Assembly: GCF_003986935.1 (NCBI RefSeq) | Contig: NZ_RJZE01000003.1 | Location: forward strand, 124,001 to 188,000 | Reading direction: 5' to 3' | DNA length: 64,000 nucleotides | Source: Paraburkholderia kururiensis JCM 10599 = LMG 19447 | GTDB lineage: Bacteria; Pseudomonadota; Gammaproteobacteria; Burkholderiales; Burkholderiaceae | Shown here: positions 1-8,631 of the stretch, piece after piece | Position numbering within the stretch: the stretch's first letter is position 1 | Layout of the letters: each line of letters starts with the position of its first letter | Made by a program: the position numbers and the translations under genes | The notes under the pieces: generated by a model | Databases searched by the model: none | Seen by the model: the letters and a program-made list of their open reading frames with translations, nothing else | What the model was told of the DNA's origin: nothing

Positions 1-58
1 GCGGGATCGAAATCAGCAACGGCGCGTTGCCGCGTTCGAGCGTGTAGAGGTCGCTCAT
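1..58 (-). CDS. hutG: N-formylglutamate deformylase, N-terminal fragment (runs off window)
   Basis: Only the first 19 codons are in the window. They read MSDLYTLERGNAPLLISIP, which matches the conserved beginning of N-formylglutamate amidohydrolase (HutG), the enzyme that hydrolyses N-formylglutamate to glutamate and formate at the end of one histidine-degradation route. The ATG is preceded by GGAG at a normal distance, and the gene begins 17 bases after the LysR stop codon, so the two are probably co-transcribed leftwards. Identification rests on a short N-terminus only. Its presence beside a formate-producing one-carbon island and a HutD-family gene is noted in the findings. Confidence 0.7.
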   Translation of the reverse strand, partial: MSDLYTLERGNAPLLISIP

Positions 59-75
59 GCAGGGCTCCTGGTGGA

Positions 76-1041
76 TCAAAGCAATGCGTCGTCGGCAAGT
101 TGCGGCAACGCGCGGGCGAGCGCAGGCCGGATCGAGTGGTCGAGCACGGATCGCGTCAGTTCCACGATCTCCCTGACGAAGTCTTCCCACTCGCCTTGCC
201 TGTGCAGCAGAAAGAAATCGCGCCGCCCAAGGCGGCCGGACGGCAACGGCAGGATCGCGATCTCACCGAGGTAGTGCCGCGCCTGCCACAGACACAGCGG
301 CGTCGAGATGGCGAAGCCCACCCGCGCGGCAACGAGGCTCAGCAGCGGGTCGGTCGCGTCGAATTCGAAACGCCTTGGGCTGTCGATACCCAGATGGCGC
401 GCAAGCCGTTCCACCTGCTGGCCGATCACCGAACGCGCCGTGTAGCGGATCAGCGGCAGTTCGGCCGCGAGCGCGCGCCAGTCCACGTTCGGGCGTCCGG
501 CCAGATGGCTGCGTGCGACGACGGCGACGAAGGCCTCCGAGAAAAGCGGCACCTCCACGATGCGCGCATCGCTCAGCGCGGTTTGCGTGCACACGGCGAC
601 GTCCAGTTCGCGGTCGTGCAATTGCTTGCTCAAACCCGGCGTAATGCCGGACCACATCGAAATCTGCCGCGACGTGCCGGACACCGCGCGGATCAGTTCG
701 GGGCCCACGGTCGCCGCGAACGAATCGACACAGCCGAGGCGCACCGGCAGGCGTCCCGAATCCGATGCGTCGCCCACGCGCGTGCTGACCATTTGCGCGT
801 GCTCGAGCAACGGCCCGGCGAGTTCGAGCAGCGCGCGGCCGGCAATGTTGGGCCGCGGCGGGCGGCTGTCGCGATCGAACAGCACGGCGCCCTGCTCGCG
901 TTCGAGTGCCGAAACGGCCTGGCTGATCGCGCTCTGGCTCACGCCGATACGCTTCGCCGCAGCGGTCATCGACCCGGTCTCGCACACGGCAACGAAAGCC
1001 TGCAGCGCGCGCAGGTCGATTGGCGGTGGGGTGCGTCGCAT
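76..1041 (-). CDS. LysR-type transcriptional regulator
   Basis: A 321-residue LysR-family protein. The N-terminal winged helix-turn-helix (about residues 8-65, with GSMTAAAKRIGVSQSAISQA) is followed by a periplasmic-binding-protein-like effector domain (about 95-300). The ORF is open further upstream, but the ATG at 1041 was chosen because GGAGAG lies just before it and the family N-terminus fits. It is transcribed away from the FAD dehydrogenase/ETF operon, the usual arrangement for a LysR protein controlling a divergent operon, and it shares a unit with hutG downstream. The effector cannot be read from the sequence; an amine or amino-acid derivative is the natural guess from the neighbours. 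Confidence 0.9.
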   Translation of the reverse strand: MRRTPPPIDLRALQAFVAVCETGSMTAAAKRIGVSQSAISQAVSALEREQGAVLFDRDSRPPRPNIAGRALLELAGPLLEHAQMVSTRVGDASDSGRLPVRLGCVDSFAATVGPELIRAVSGTSRQISMWSGITPGLSKQLHDRELDVAVCTQTALSDARIVEVPLFSEAFVAVVARSHLAGRPNVDWRALAAELPLIRYTARSVIGQQVERLARHLGIDSPRRFEFDATDPLLSLVAARVGFAISTPLCLWQARHYLGEIAILPLPSGRLGRRDFFLLHRQGEWEDFVREIVELTRSVLDHSIRPALARALPQLADDALL

Positions 1042-1151
1042 CTTCTCTCCAGTTGCCGTCGCATACGGCCGTTCCGGCAAGGTGGCAGGAATGATGCGCC
1101 GGTTCGGTCGGCCCGCGCTCTGGATGAGCACTTCCGGGCGAGCTTCATAAG

Positions 1152-1166
1152 TTTGCCTAATACAAA
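1152..1166. promoter_or_regulatory. Candidate LysR binding box between divergent genes
   Basis: The 190-base gap between the LysR gene and the FAD dehydrogenase gene contains TTTG-N7-CAAA, which embeds a T-N11-A core (TTG-N9-CAA) typical of LysR-family sites, in the most AT-rich part of the gap. This is a motif match only. Confidence 0.35.
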
Positions 1167-1231
1167 ATTCGGCAGGGCCCCCGCTGCCTAGAATCGGCTC
1201 ACCGTCTACCCAGAGGACCCTGAGGGGAACC

Positions 1232-2419
1232 ATGAGCCACTTCGACTTCATCGTGATCGGCGCCGGCGTGATCGGCACGTCGGTCGCGCACCACCTTGCC
1301 TCGCTCGGTGCCCACAGCGTGCTCGTCGTCGAGCGCGGCATGATCGGCGCCGGCACCACGTCGCAATCGTCCGGCCTGTTGCGCACGCATTACTCGGTGC
1401 GCCAGAACGTCGAGCTGGCGCGCGCGTCGTGGTGGGCATTCAACAATTTCGCCGACTACGTGGGCGACGACGAAGCGTCGTGCGGGCTCGTCAAGTGCGG
1501 CTACATGATCTGCGCGCCCGACGGCCCGAAGCTCGATCCACTGCGCGCCTCGCTCAACGCCCAGCGCGCGATGGACATCGAAGTCCAACTGCTCGAACGG
1601 GACGAGGCACGCGAGCGCCTGCCCATCGCGCAGTTCGACGACGCGGCGCTGATCGGCTTCGAGCCGGAAGCCGGCTTTGCCGATGCGTACCTCGTCGCGA
1701 CGAGCTTCGCCAAATCGGCACGGCGGCGCGGCGTCAAGATTCTCGAAGGCACAACGGTTACGGGACTCGTGCGCGAAGGCCGCCGCGTGGTTGGCATCGA
1801 GACGAGCGCGGGCCGCTTCACCTGCGCCACGCTCATCAGCACCCAAAACATCTGGACGCCTGAACTGTCGGGCTGGATCGGCGTGCCGCTGCCCGTCGCG
1901 CCCGAACGGCACACCGTGCTGGCGCTCGAATGCGACGAGGCCCGGTACTCGTATCTGATGCCGGCCTTCAAGGACCTCGGTTCGGCCGGCATGCTCTACT
2001 ACCGCAGCTACGGCGGCAGCCAGATGCTGGTGTCCGAGGGCGTGGTGGGCGAAACGCTGAACGCGCCTGAAACCGAGCAGGGCGACATCTCGCTCGATTA
2101 CGTCGCCGAAGTAGGCGCGCAGGTCGCCGAGCGCTTTCCCGCCTACGAAACAGCGGGGCTGGCATCGTCGTGGACCGGGGTCTACGACGTGACGCCGGAC
2201 TGGAATCCGGTGCTCGGCAAGGTGGGCGACATCGAAGGGCTCGTGGTGGGCTTCGGCTTCTCGGGCCACGGCTTCAAGCTCTCCCCCGCCATCGGCAAGC
2301 TGCTCGCCCAGCACGCGCTCGGTCAGCCGACCGACGTGTCGCTCGCGCCCTACGCGCTCGAACGCTTTGCGACCGGCGCGCTGCTGACCGGCAAGTACGG
2401 CCTGGGTGCTGTGTCCTGA
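1232..2419 (+). CDS. FAD-dependent amine/sarcosine dehydrogenase-like oxidoreductase (DAO family)
   Basis: A 395-residue flavoprotein of the D-amino-acid oxidase / sarcosine oxidase beta-subunit family. The dinucleotide-binding GAGVIG is at residues 10-15, and the C-terminal GFGFSGHGFKLSPAIGKLLA block is typical of the glycine-oxidase/sarcosine-oxidase group. It starts with ATG after GAGGGG. Immediate linkage to ETF beta, ETF alpha and ETF-quinone oxidoreductase implies that it is a dehydrogenase feeding electrons to ubiquinone through ETF rather than an oxidase. Likely substrates are N-methylated amines or amino acids (sarcosine, dimethylglycine, N-methylglutamate); the exact one cannot be read. 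The stop codon lies inside a three-copy 9-base repeat. Confidence 0.8.
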   Translation: MSHFDFIVIGAGVIGTSVAHHLASLGAHSVLVVERGMIGAGTTSQSSGLLRTHYSVRQNVELARASWWAFNNFADYVGDDEASCGLVKCGYMICAPDGPKLDPLRASLNAQRAMDIEVQLLERDEARERLPIAQFDDAALIGFEPEAGFADAYLVATSFAKSARRRGVKILEGTTVTGLVREGRRVVGIETSAGRFTCATLISTQNIWTPELSGWIGVPLPVAPERHTVLALECDEARYSYLMPAFKDLGSAGMLYYRSYGGSQMLVSEGVVGETLNAPETEQGDISLDYVAEVGAQVAERFPAYETAGLASSWTGVYDVTPDWNPVLGKVGDIEGLVVGFGFSGHGFKLSPAIGKLLAQHALGQPTDVSLAPYALERFATGALLTGKYGLGAVS

Positions 2420-2438
2420 TTGTCCTGATTGTCCTGAC
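2412..2438 (+). repeat. 9-base tandem repeat, three copies
   Basis: TGTCCTGAT is repeated twice exactly, followed by a third copy ending in C. The stop codon of the FAD dehydrogenase gene lies in the first copy. Confidence 0.85.
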
Positions 2439-2479
2439 TGCCCCCCGCTTACCCTCCATTCCGTTTCAGACAGACATCC

Positions 2480-3253
2480 ATGTCCCTCAAAATTCTGGTG
2501 CCGGTCAAGCGCGTCGTCGATCCGAACGTGCGCGTGCGCGTCGGTTCGACCGGCAGCGTCGAGACCGCTGGCCTCAAGATGTCCCTCAATCCGTTCGACG
2601 AATGCGCGCTCGAAATGGCGCTGCGCCTGCGCGAAGCCGGCCACGCCTCGCATGTGACAGTCATCACGTGCGGCCTGCCGGTCTGCCAGGACGTGCTGCG
2701 CACGGGCCTCGCGATGGGCGCCGACGACGCGGTCCTGATCGATACGGGCGATGCCGCGCTGGACCCGGTTGGCGTCGCCCGCCTGCTGCACGCCTGGCTC
2801 GACACGTCGCCCTACGATCTCGTGCTCTGCGGCAAGCAGGCCATCGACGACGACACAGGAGGCGTCGCGCCGATGCTCGCCGGCCTGCTCGGCTGGCCGC
2901 AAGGGCTCGACGCCACGGCGCTCGCACCCGAAGCTGACGGCTGGCGCGTGGTGTGCGGCGACGACAGCGGCACCGCAACGTGGCTGCTCGCCGGGCGCGC
3001 CGTCATCAGCGCCGACCTGCGTCTTGCCGAACCGCGGCGCGTCACGCTGCCCGGCATCGTCAAGGCGAAACAGAAGCCGCTTGCCGTCGTCGACGCGAGC
3101 CGGTTCGCCGTGGATCTCGCACCCGCATCGCGCACTGTGCGGCTCGATGAACCGTCCGTGCAGCGCGCCGGCCATCGTGTCGCCGATGTCGATGCACTGC
3201 TCACCGCGCTCGCCGCACACCACGTCTTTGCCCGTTCAGGAGCCAGCGCATGA
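2480..3253 (+). CDS. etfB: Electron transfer flavoprotein beta subunit
   Basis: A 257-residue ETF beta-family protein. It begins [20 protein letters not shown], contains the [15 protein letters not shown] segment and the beta-subunit signature region around [25 protein letters not shown] beta binds AMP and with ETF alpha forms a soluble flavodimer that carries electrons from dehydrogenases to ETF-quinone oxidoreductase. It overlaps etfA by four bases (ATGA), implying translational coupling. The adjacent FAD amine dehydrogenase is the likely electron donor. A second, diverged ETF pair (fixA/fixB) exists at 58.5-60.4 kb in the nif region. Confidence 0.93.
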   Translation: MSLKILVPVKRVVDPNVRVRVGSTGSVETAGLKMSLNPFDECALEMALRLREAGHASHVTVITCGLPVCQDVLRTGLAMGADDAVLIDTGDAALDPVGVARLLHAWLDTSPYDLVLCGKQAIDDDTGGVAPMLAGLLGWPQGLDATALAPEADGWRVVCGDDSGTATWLLAGRAVISADLRLAEPRRVTLPGIVKAKQKPLAVVDASRFAVDLAPASRTVRLDEPSVQRAGHRVADVDALLTALAAHHVFARSGASA

Positions 3254-4209
3254 GAACGCTCGTCGTCGCAGAACCGACTGCCGACCACACGCTGCCGGAG
3301 GCCGTTCGCCGCCTCGTGAGCGCGGCACATGTGCGCCGCGGTCCGGTCGATGTGCTTGCCCTCGATCCCGCCATGGCCGCACAGGCCGCGCTGATCGATG
3401 GCGTGGACTGCGTCATCCAGCCGGATACGCCGGCCTCCGCCAACGCGGCATTGCCCAACGACATCGCGCCGGAAAGTCTTGCCGCACAGCTCGCCGGCCT
3501 GGCCCCGCGCTATTCGCTCATCGTGGCCGCCCATCGCACGCTGGGCCGCAATGCGTTGCCGCGCGCCGCCGCGCTCGCCAACGCCGCGTTCGTGGCCGAC
3601 GTGACCGCCCTCACCGACGACGGTCACTTCGTGCGCGGGCTCTACGCGGGGAGCATCGTCGCGACGGTGGCCAGCACGCGGGAGACGACCTTCGCGACCG
3701 TTCGTACGTCGTCGTTCGCGGTAGCGGGAGATCGCTCCGAACCCGCGCCGATCGCCTCGCTCGAAGCACCGCCTGCATTCGCCGCGACGACCTTGCTCGA
3801 ACGCAACGGTGCAGAGGCCACCGGAATCGACCTCGCGAATGCGCCGATCGTGGTGTCGGGCGGTCGCGGTCTCGCATCCGGCGAAAACATGGCGCGGCTT
3901 GGCGCACTCGCCTCGCGGCTCGGCGCGGCCCTGGGCGCCTCGCGTGCGGCAGTCGATGCAGGCTACGCGCCGAACGCCATCCAGGTGGGGCAAACCGGCA
4001 AGACCGTGGCACCCGACGCCTATCTCGCATTCGGCATTTCCGGCGCCATTCAGCATCTGGCCGGGATGAAAGACTCGAAGCTGATCGTCGCCATCAACAA
4101 AGATCCCGATGCGCCGATCTTCTCGTTTGCGGATGTGGGCTTCGTTGGTGACCTGTTCGATGTGGTGAGCGCGCTCGAGCGCCACGTCGGGGCCGGAGAC
4201 GGCGCATGA
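3250..4209 (+). CDS. etfA: Electron transfer flavoprotein alpha subunit
   Basis: A 319-residue ETF alpha. The C-terminal FAD-binding domain is clear: [13 protein letters not shown] (about 197-209), then [24 protein letters not shown] and [10 protein letters not shown], the family signature. It forms the FAD-carrying half of the ETF dimer. The start ATG overlaps the etfB stop, and its own stop overlaps the start of the HutD-family gene, so the four genes etfB-etfA-hutD-etfQO plus the FAD dehydrogenase read as one operon. Confidence 0.94.
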   Translation: MRTLVVAEPTADHTLPEAVRRLVSAAHVRRGPVDVLALDPAMAAQAALIDGVDCVIQPDTPASANAALPNDIAPESLAAQLAGLAPRYSLIVAAHRTLGRNALPRAAALANAAFVADVTALTDDGHFVRGLYAGSIVATVASTRETTFATVRTSSFAVAGDRSEPAPIASLEAPPAFAATTLLERNGAEATGIDLANAPIVVSGGRGLASGENMARLGALASRLGAALGASRAAVDAGYAPNAIQVGQTGKTVAPDAYLAFGISGAIQHLAGMKDSKLIVAINKDPDAPIFSFADVGFVGDLFDVVSALERHVGAGDGA

Positions 4210-4883
4210 CGCACGCGAGCTACGAAGGCGGCGCGTCGTTGCACGGCGCAGCAGTTGCGCCTGCCGCCCGCGCGACGAACAGCGTGCCGGCATCGCGCTA
4301 TCCGTGCGTCCGGTTCGTCGATTGCGCGCAGATTCCACCTGAAGCGTGGGCCAACGGCGCGGGCGTCACGCGCACGATCGCGAGCCGCACCGGCCCTCAC
4401 GGCGAGGTCGACTGGCGCATCAGTCTTGCCACGCTAGAGGGCTCGGCCGCGTTTTCGCGCTTTGCGGGCATGGACCGCGTGCTCGTGCCGATGGACAACA
4501 CGAGCGTCGAACTGCACGCACAGGACGGACACCTGATCGCAAGCCCCATTGCGCCCGCGCACTTTCCGGGCGATTTGCCGGTGTGGGCGCGCGACATCGT
4601 CCGGCCAACACACGTGCTCAACGTCATGACGCGGCGTGGCGCCTGCGAGACCACCGTCGTGGTGGCAACGCATTCGCATCGCGTCACACCGGCGCCCACG
4701 CAGATGCTGATCTGCGCGTCGGGTCACTGGCGCGTGGGCAGTACGCTGACAGGCGCCCACGACCTGCACCCCATGCACGGGCTGTGGCTCGACGGCCGCA
4801 GCGAAGAACTCGACCTGACACCCATCGCGCCCGAATCCCGGCTGATCTCGATCGCCATCGCTGCAGGTTCAGCCGGACGCTAA
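4206..4883 (+). CDS. HutD-family protein (cupin fold)
   Basis: A 225-residue HutD-family protein; the recognisable part is [15 protein letters not shown]...[28 protein letters not shown], and the C-terminal cupin-like half ends with the [17 protein letters not shown] block. HutD proteins occur in many histidine-utilisation operons, with an unproven role suggested as a regulator of flux. The ATGA overlap with etfA couples translation. The first 35 residues look like an extension relative to the family, so a later start is possible. Why a Hut-linked protein sits in an ETF operon is unexplained; hutG at the left edge makes a histidine-derivative link plausible. Confidence 0.75.
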   Translation: MTHASYEGGASLHGAAVAPAARATNSVPASRYPCVRFVDCAQIPPEAWANGAGVTRTIASRTGPHGEVDWRISLATLEGSAAFSRFAGMDRVLVPMDNTSVELHAQDGHLIASPIAPAHFPGDLPVWARDIVRPTHVLNVMTRRGACETTVVVATHSHRVTPAPTQMLICASGHWRVGSTLTGAHDLHPMHGLWLDGRSEELDLTPIAPESRLISIAIAAGSAGR

Positions 4884-4905
4884 CCCTTCTCTCTCGCATC
4901 CGCTC

Positions 4906-6597
4906 ATGTCTCATGCCTCGCTGATCGAACCCGGCGAATCGTACATTTCGCACGTTTCGCGCGATTCGATGGAATACGACGTGGTGATTGTCGGCGGCGG
5001 GCCCGCCGGGCTCTCCGCGGCGATCAGGCTCAAGCAACTCGCCGCCCGCACGGACGCCGCGATAAGCGTGTGTGTGCTCGAAAAGGGTTCGGAAATCGGC
5101 GCGCACATTCTTTCCGGCGCCGTGATGGACCCGCGCGCGCTCACCGAACTGATTCCCGACTGGAAGGAACGCGGCGCGCCGCTTACCGTCGAGGTCACCG
5201 AAGACCGCTTCCTGTTCCTGTCCGAAACGCGCGCGCGACAGACGCCGCACTGGGCGTTGCCCGCCAACTTCCGCAACCATGGCAACTACGTGGTGAGCCT
5301 CGGCAACGTCACGCGCTGGCTCGGCCAGCAGGCCGAAGCGCTGGGCGTCGAAATCTTTGCGGGTTTCCCGGCGGCGGAAGTGCTGTACCACGCCGACGGT
5401 TCGGTGAAAGGCGTCGCGACGGGCAACATGGGCGTGGGCAAGGACGGCCAGCCAACCGAAAATTTCCAGGCCGGCATGGAACTGCACGCGAAGTACACGC
5501 TGTTCGCCGAAGGCTGCCGGGGCCACCTCGGGCGCCAGCTGATTGCGAAGTTCAGGCTGGACGCGGGCCGCGACCCACAGGCGTACGGAATCGGCATCAA
5601 GGAACTGTGGGAAATCGATCCCGCGAAGCACCAGCCGGGGCTCGTGATTCACACGGCCGGCTGGCCGCTGAAGGCCGACACGTACGGCGGCTCGTTCCTG
5701 TACCACCTGGACGGCAACCAGGTCGTGGTCGGCTTCGTGGTGGGTCTCGGTTACACGAACCCGTACCTGTCGCCGTTCGAGGAATTTCAGCGCTACAAGA
5801 CACATCCGTCGATCCGCGCGTTTCTCGAAGGCGGCAAGCGCCTCTCGTACGGCGCGCGCGCCATGACGGCGGGCGGACTCATGTCGCTGCCGAAAACGGT
5901 GTTTCCGGGCGGCGCGCTGATCGGCGACGACGCGGGCTTCCTGAACGCCGCGCGCATCAAAGGCAGCCACGCAGCCATCAAGACCGGAATGCTTGCTGCC
6001 GAAGCGGCGTTTGACGCCGTGCAAGCCGGCCGCCGCGCCGACGAACTCAGCGCGTACACGCAGGCATTCGAGCAGTCGTGGCTTTACACGGAGTTGCACC
6101 GTGCGCGCAACTTCAAGCAGTGGATGTCGAAGGGACTGTATCTCGGCACGCTGATGGTCGGCATCGAGCAGAAGATCATGGGCGGCAACGTGCCGTGGAC
6201 GCTGCATCACCGGCACGCGGATCACGAAACGCTGAAGCCCGCATCGCAATGCAAGCCGATCGAGTATCCGAAACCGGACGGCGCGCTCGCTTTCGACCGG
6301 CTTTCTTCCGTGTTCATTTCCAATACGAACCACGAAGAGAATCAGCCCGCGCATTTGACGCTGAAGGACGCTCAGGTTCCTGTCGACGTGAACCTGCGCA
6401 CCTACGCGGGGCCGGAGGCGCGTTTCTGCCCGGCGGCGGTGTATGAGTTCGTGAAGAACGACGACGGCACCCACAGGCTGCAAATCAACGCGCAGAACTG
6501 CCTGCACTGCAAGACCTGCGACATCAAGGATCCGACACAGAACATCGTCTGGGTGGCCCCGGAAGGCGGCGGCGGGCCCAATTACGCCGGGATGTGA
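4906..6597 (+). CDS. Electron transfer flavoprotein-ubiquinone oxidoreductase
   Basis: A 563-residue ETF-QO. The FAD-binding GGGPAG is at residues 30-35, the central region contains GDDAGFLNAARIKGSHAAIKTGM, and the C-terminus has the 4Fe-4S ligands C508, C532, C535 and C538 (CPAAVYEF ... CLHCKTCDIKDPTQNIVW). It is a membrane-associated enzyme passing electrons from reduced ETF to ubiquinone. Full length for the family. ATG 4906 was taken; ATG 4969 (MEYDVVIVGG) is an alternative. It closes the amine-dehydrogenase/ETF operon. Confidence 0.95.
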   Translation: MSHASLIEPGESYISHVSRDSMEYDVVIVGGGPAGLSAAIRLKQLAARTDAAISVCVLEKGSEIGAHILSGAVMDPRALTELIPDWKERGAPLTVEVTEDRFLFLSETRARQTPHWALPANFRNHGNYVVSLGNVTRWLGQQAEALGVEIFAGFPAAEVLYHADGSVKGVATGNMGVGKDGQPTENFQAGMELHAKYTLFAEGCRGHLGRQLIAKFRLDAGRDPQAYGIGIKELWEIDPAKHQPGLVIHTAGWPLKADTYGGSFLYHLDGNQVVVGFVVGLGYTNPYLSPFEEFQRYKTHPSIRAFLEGGKRLSYGARAMTAGGLMSLPKTVFPGGALIGDDAGFLNAARIKGSHAAIKTGMLAAEAAFDAVQAGRRADELSAYTQAFEQSWLYTELHRARNFKQWMSKGLYLGTLMVGIEQKIMGGNVPWTLHHRHADHETLKPASQCKPIEYPKPDGALAFDRLSSVFISNTNHEENQPAHLTLKDAQVPVDVNLRTYAGPEARFCPAAVYEFVKNDDGTHRLQINAQNCLHCKTCDIKDPTQNIVWVAPEGGGGPNYAGM

Positions 6598-6712
6598 CCG
6601 CCCCGCCGAATGCCCGGTTCAATGCCCCGCATAGCAGATGTACCGCTACTCCGTTAGGGGTATATCTTCGTGAAGGTTGATTTCGATTTATTGGTTGACG
6701 ATCTTCAACGTG

Positions 6713-6728
6713 TGCAAGCTAGTTTGCA
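6713..6728. promoter_or_regulatory. Near-perfect palindrome upstream of the permease gene
   Basis: TGCAAGCT/AGTTTGCA (15 of 16 positions symmetrical if one mismatch pair is allowed) lies 18 bases before the permease start and just after a TTGACG that could be a -35 element at 6695-6700. It looks like an operator; the binding protein is unknown. Confidence 0.4.
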
Positions 6729-6746
6729 TATCGTCGGAGACACTAC

Positions 6747-8435
6747 ATGAGTTCAATCAACGATGGGGCGCAGACGAATCTATCTGGACTCCAGACTGAA
6801 ATTTCGGGCCTGCATCGAAAGATAGGTTGGGCAGGCGCCTTCTGGGTAGCGAGCGGTGTTCCTGCGCTCGTACTTTTCTCGATCGGTTCGATCGCGGCGA
6901 CTGTCGGCAAGCCGTCGTGGATCGTCTGGATGCTCTCGATCGGATTCGGCTTCATCCAGGCCTTCTCTTATGCAGAAATCGCGGGGCTCTTTCCGCACAA
7001 GTCGGGCGGCGCCTCCGTCTACGGCGCCATCGCCTGGGTCCGCTACAGCAAGCTGCTCGCACCGCTCTCGGTCTGGTGCAACTGGTTCGCATGGTCGCCG
7101 GTGCTGGCCATCGGCTCCGGCATGGGCGCAGGCTACGTGCTGAACATGCTGTTCCCGGCCACGGCCGCCATCAACACCTGGCAGATCACCCTGCTCGATC
7201 TCGGCTGGCTCGCGAGCGGCCTGACGCTGCGTATCAACGCGACCTTCCTCATCGGCGCCGTCATTCTGCTTGCGGCGTTCGCCATTCAGCACCGCGGCAT
7301 TCTGCAGGCCGCGAAGCTCCAGATGATCCTCGCCATCGCCGCGCTGCTTCCGCTCTTGATCGTAGGCGTCTATCCGATCCTGAGCGGCGATCTGCCGAAA
7401 GATCATCTGCTGCCGCTCTATCCGCTCGCGAAGGATGCAGCCGGGCGCGTCATCGACGGCACGTGGAACGCGGGTGGGTTGCAGCTGATGGCGGGCGGGC
7501 TCTTCATCGCCGCATGGTCCACGTACGGCTTCGAAACGGCCGTCTGCTACACGCGCGAATTCCGCGACCCGCGCCGCGACACCGTCAAGGCGATTCTCTA
7601 CTCCGGCCTGCTGTGCATCGTGTTCTTCACGATGGTGCCGCTCGCCTTCCAGGGCGCGCTGGGTCTCGGCCAGCTCGTCACGCCGGAAGTACGGGATGCC
7701 GCCGGCAACGTCACGCAGGCGGCCGTCTACGACGGCGTGCTGTCGCCGGGCATCTACAGCGGCATGGGCGTTGCCGAGGCCATGGCAAAGATCACGCACG
7801 TCGGCTCGTGGGGCGAATACATTCTCAAGCCCATGCTCGTCTTCGCACTCGTGCTCGCCATCATGACCTCGATGGCCGGTTCGTCGCGCACGCTGTACCA
7901 GGCCTCGGTGGACGGCTGGCTGCCGAAATATCTTTCGCACGTCAACGAAAACGGCGCACCGACCCGCGCGATGTGGACGGACCTCGTGTTCAACCTGTTC
8001 CTGCTGATGATGTCGGACTACACGGTCGTGCTCGCGATGTCGAACGTGGGCTACATCATCTTCAACTTCCTGAACCTGAACTCGGCGTGGATTCACCGCA
8101 TCGACCGCGCGTCCTGGAGCCGGCCGTTCCGCGCGCCGACCTGGCTGATCGCGGCGGGCACGCTGCTGTCCTTCGTCAACCTTGCGCTGATGGGGTTCGG
8201 TGCGGACGTGTGGGGCAAAGGAACGCTCGTCTCCGGACTGGTCTTCGCCGCACTGATCATTCCCGTCTTCGTCTGGCGCCACTACGTGACCGACAAAGGG
8301 CGCTTTCCCGACCAGATGCTGGAGGACATGGAGCTGTCCCGCAGCCAGCCCTCGCGCAAGGCGGGCTACCTGCCTTACGCAGTGCTGGCGCTCGGCGTCG
8401 CCGTGGTCGTCGTGACCCACCTGCTTGCCCCCTGA
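6747..8435 (+). CDS. APC-family amino acid/amine permease
   Basis: A 562-residue integral membrane protein of the amino acid-polyamine-organocation superfamily. Many hydrophobic segments are visible starting at about residue 30 (WAGAFWVASGVPALVLFSIGSIAAT), and the first is followed by AEIAGLFPHKSGGASVYG, the conserved region after TM2. A large loop near 310-340 precedes the HVGSWGEYILKP segment. It probably imports the substrate of the neighbouring catabolic operon by proton symport; substrate unknown. It follows ETF-QO by 149 bases and has its own candidate operator. Confidence 0.88.
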   Translation: MSSINDGAQTNLSGLQTEISGLHRKIGWAGAFWVASGVPALVLFSIGSIAATVGKPSWIVWMLSIGFGFIQAFSYAEIAGLFPHKSGGASVYGAIAWVRYSKLLAPLSVWCNWFAWSPVLAIGSGMGAGYVLNMLFPATAAINTWQITLLDLGWLASGLTLRINATFLIGAVILLAAFAIQHRGILQAAKLQMILAIAALLPLLIVGVYPILSGDLPKDHLLPLYPLAKDAAGRVIDGTWNAGGLQLMAGGLFIAAWSTYGFETAVCYTREFRDPRRDTVKAILYSGLLCIVFFTMVPLAFQGALGLGQLVTPEVRDAAGNVTQAAVYDGVLSPGIYSGMGVAEAMAKITHVGSWGEYILKPMLVFALVLAIMTSMAGSSRTLYQASVDGWLPKYLSHVNENGAPTRAMWTDLVFNLFLLMMSDYTVVLAMSNVGYIIFNFLNLNSAWIHRIDRASWSRPFRAPTWLIAAGTLLSFVNLALMGFGADVWGKGTLVSGLVFAALIIPVFVWRHYVTDKGRFPDQMLEDMELSRSQPSRKAGYLPYAVLALGVAVVVVTHLLAP

Positions 8436-8495
8436 CGCCGGGCTCGCCCGCTTCGATTCACCCCGTAGTGACTCCGTAGTTCACGCCGTTATTCG

Positions 8496-8513
8496 CCCCG
8501 ACCCGTCTCGGGG
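8496..8513. terminator. Weak hairpin after the permease gene
   Basis: CCCCGA-CCCGTC-TCGGGG forms a six-base-pair stem 60 bases after the permease stop. There is no T run, so it may only be a weak or factor-assisted terminator. Confidence 0.25.
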
Positions 8514-8631
8514 AACAACCCACAGGAATGCGTATCAACCGCCAGCCCCGCCGATGCGCGCGGAGCCGGCGGCTGGCGCACGCCCGTCACGCTACACGAT
8601 CAACCATTCACTCTATTTTTCGGAGAACCAG

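Noticed and set aside
8540-8578. CGCCAGCC ... GGCTGGCG inverted repeat upstream of the porin
   Set aside because: Eight-base arms with a 23-base loop and no T run; not convincing as a terminator or operator in GC-rich DNA.
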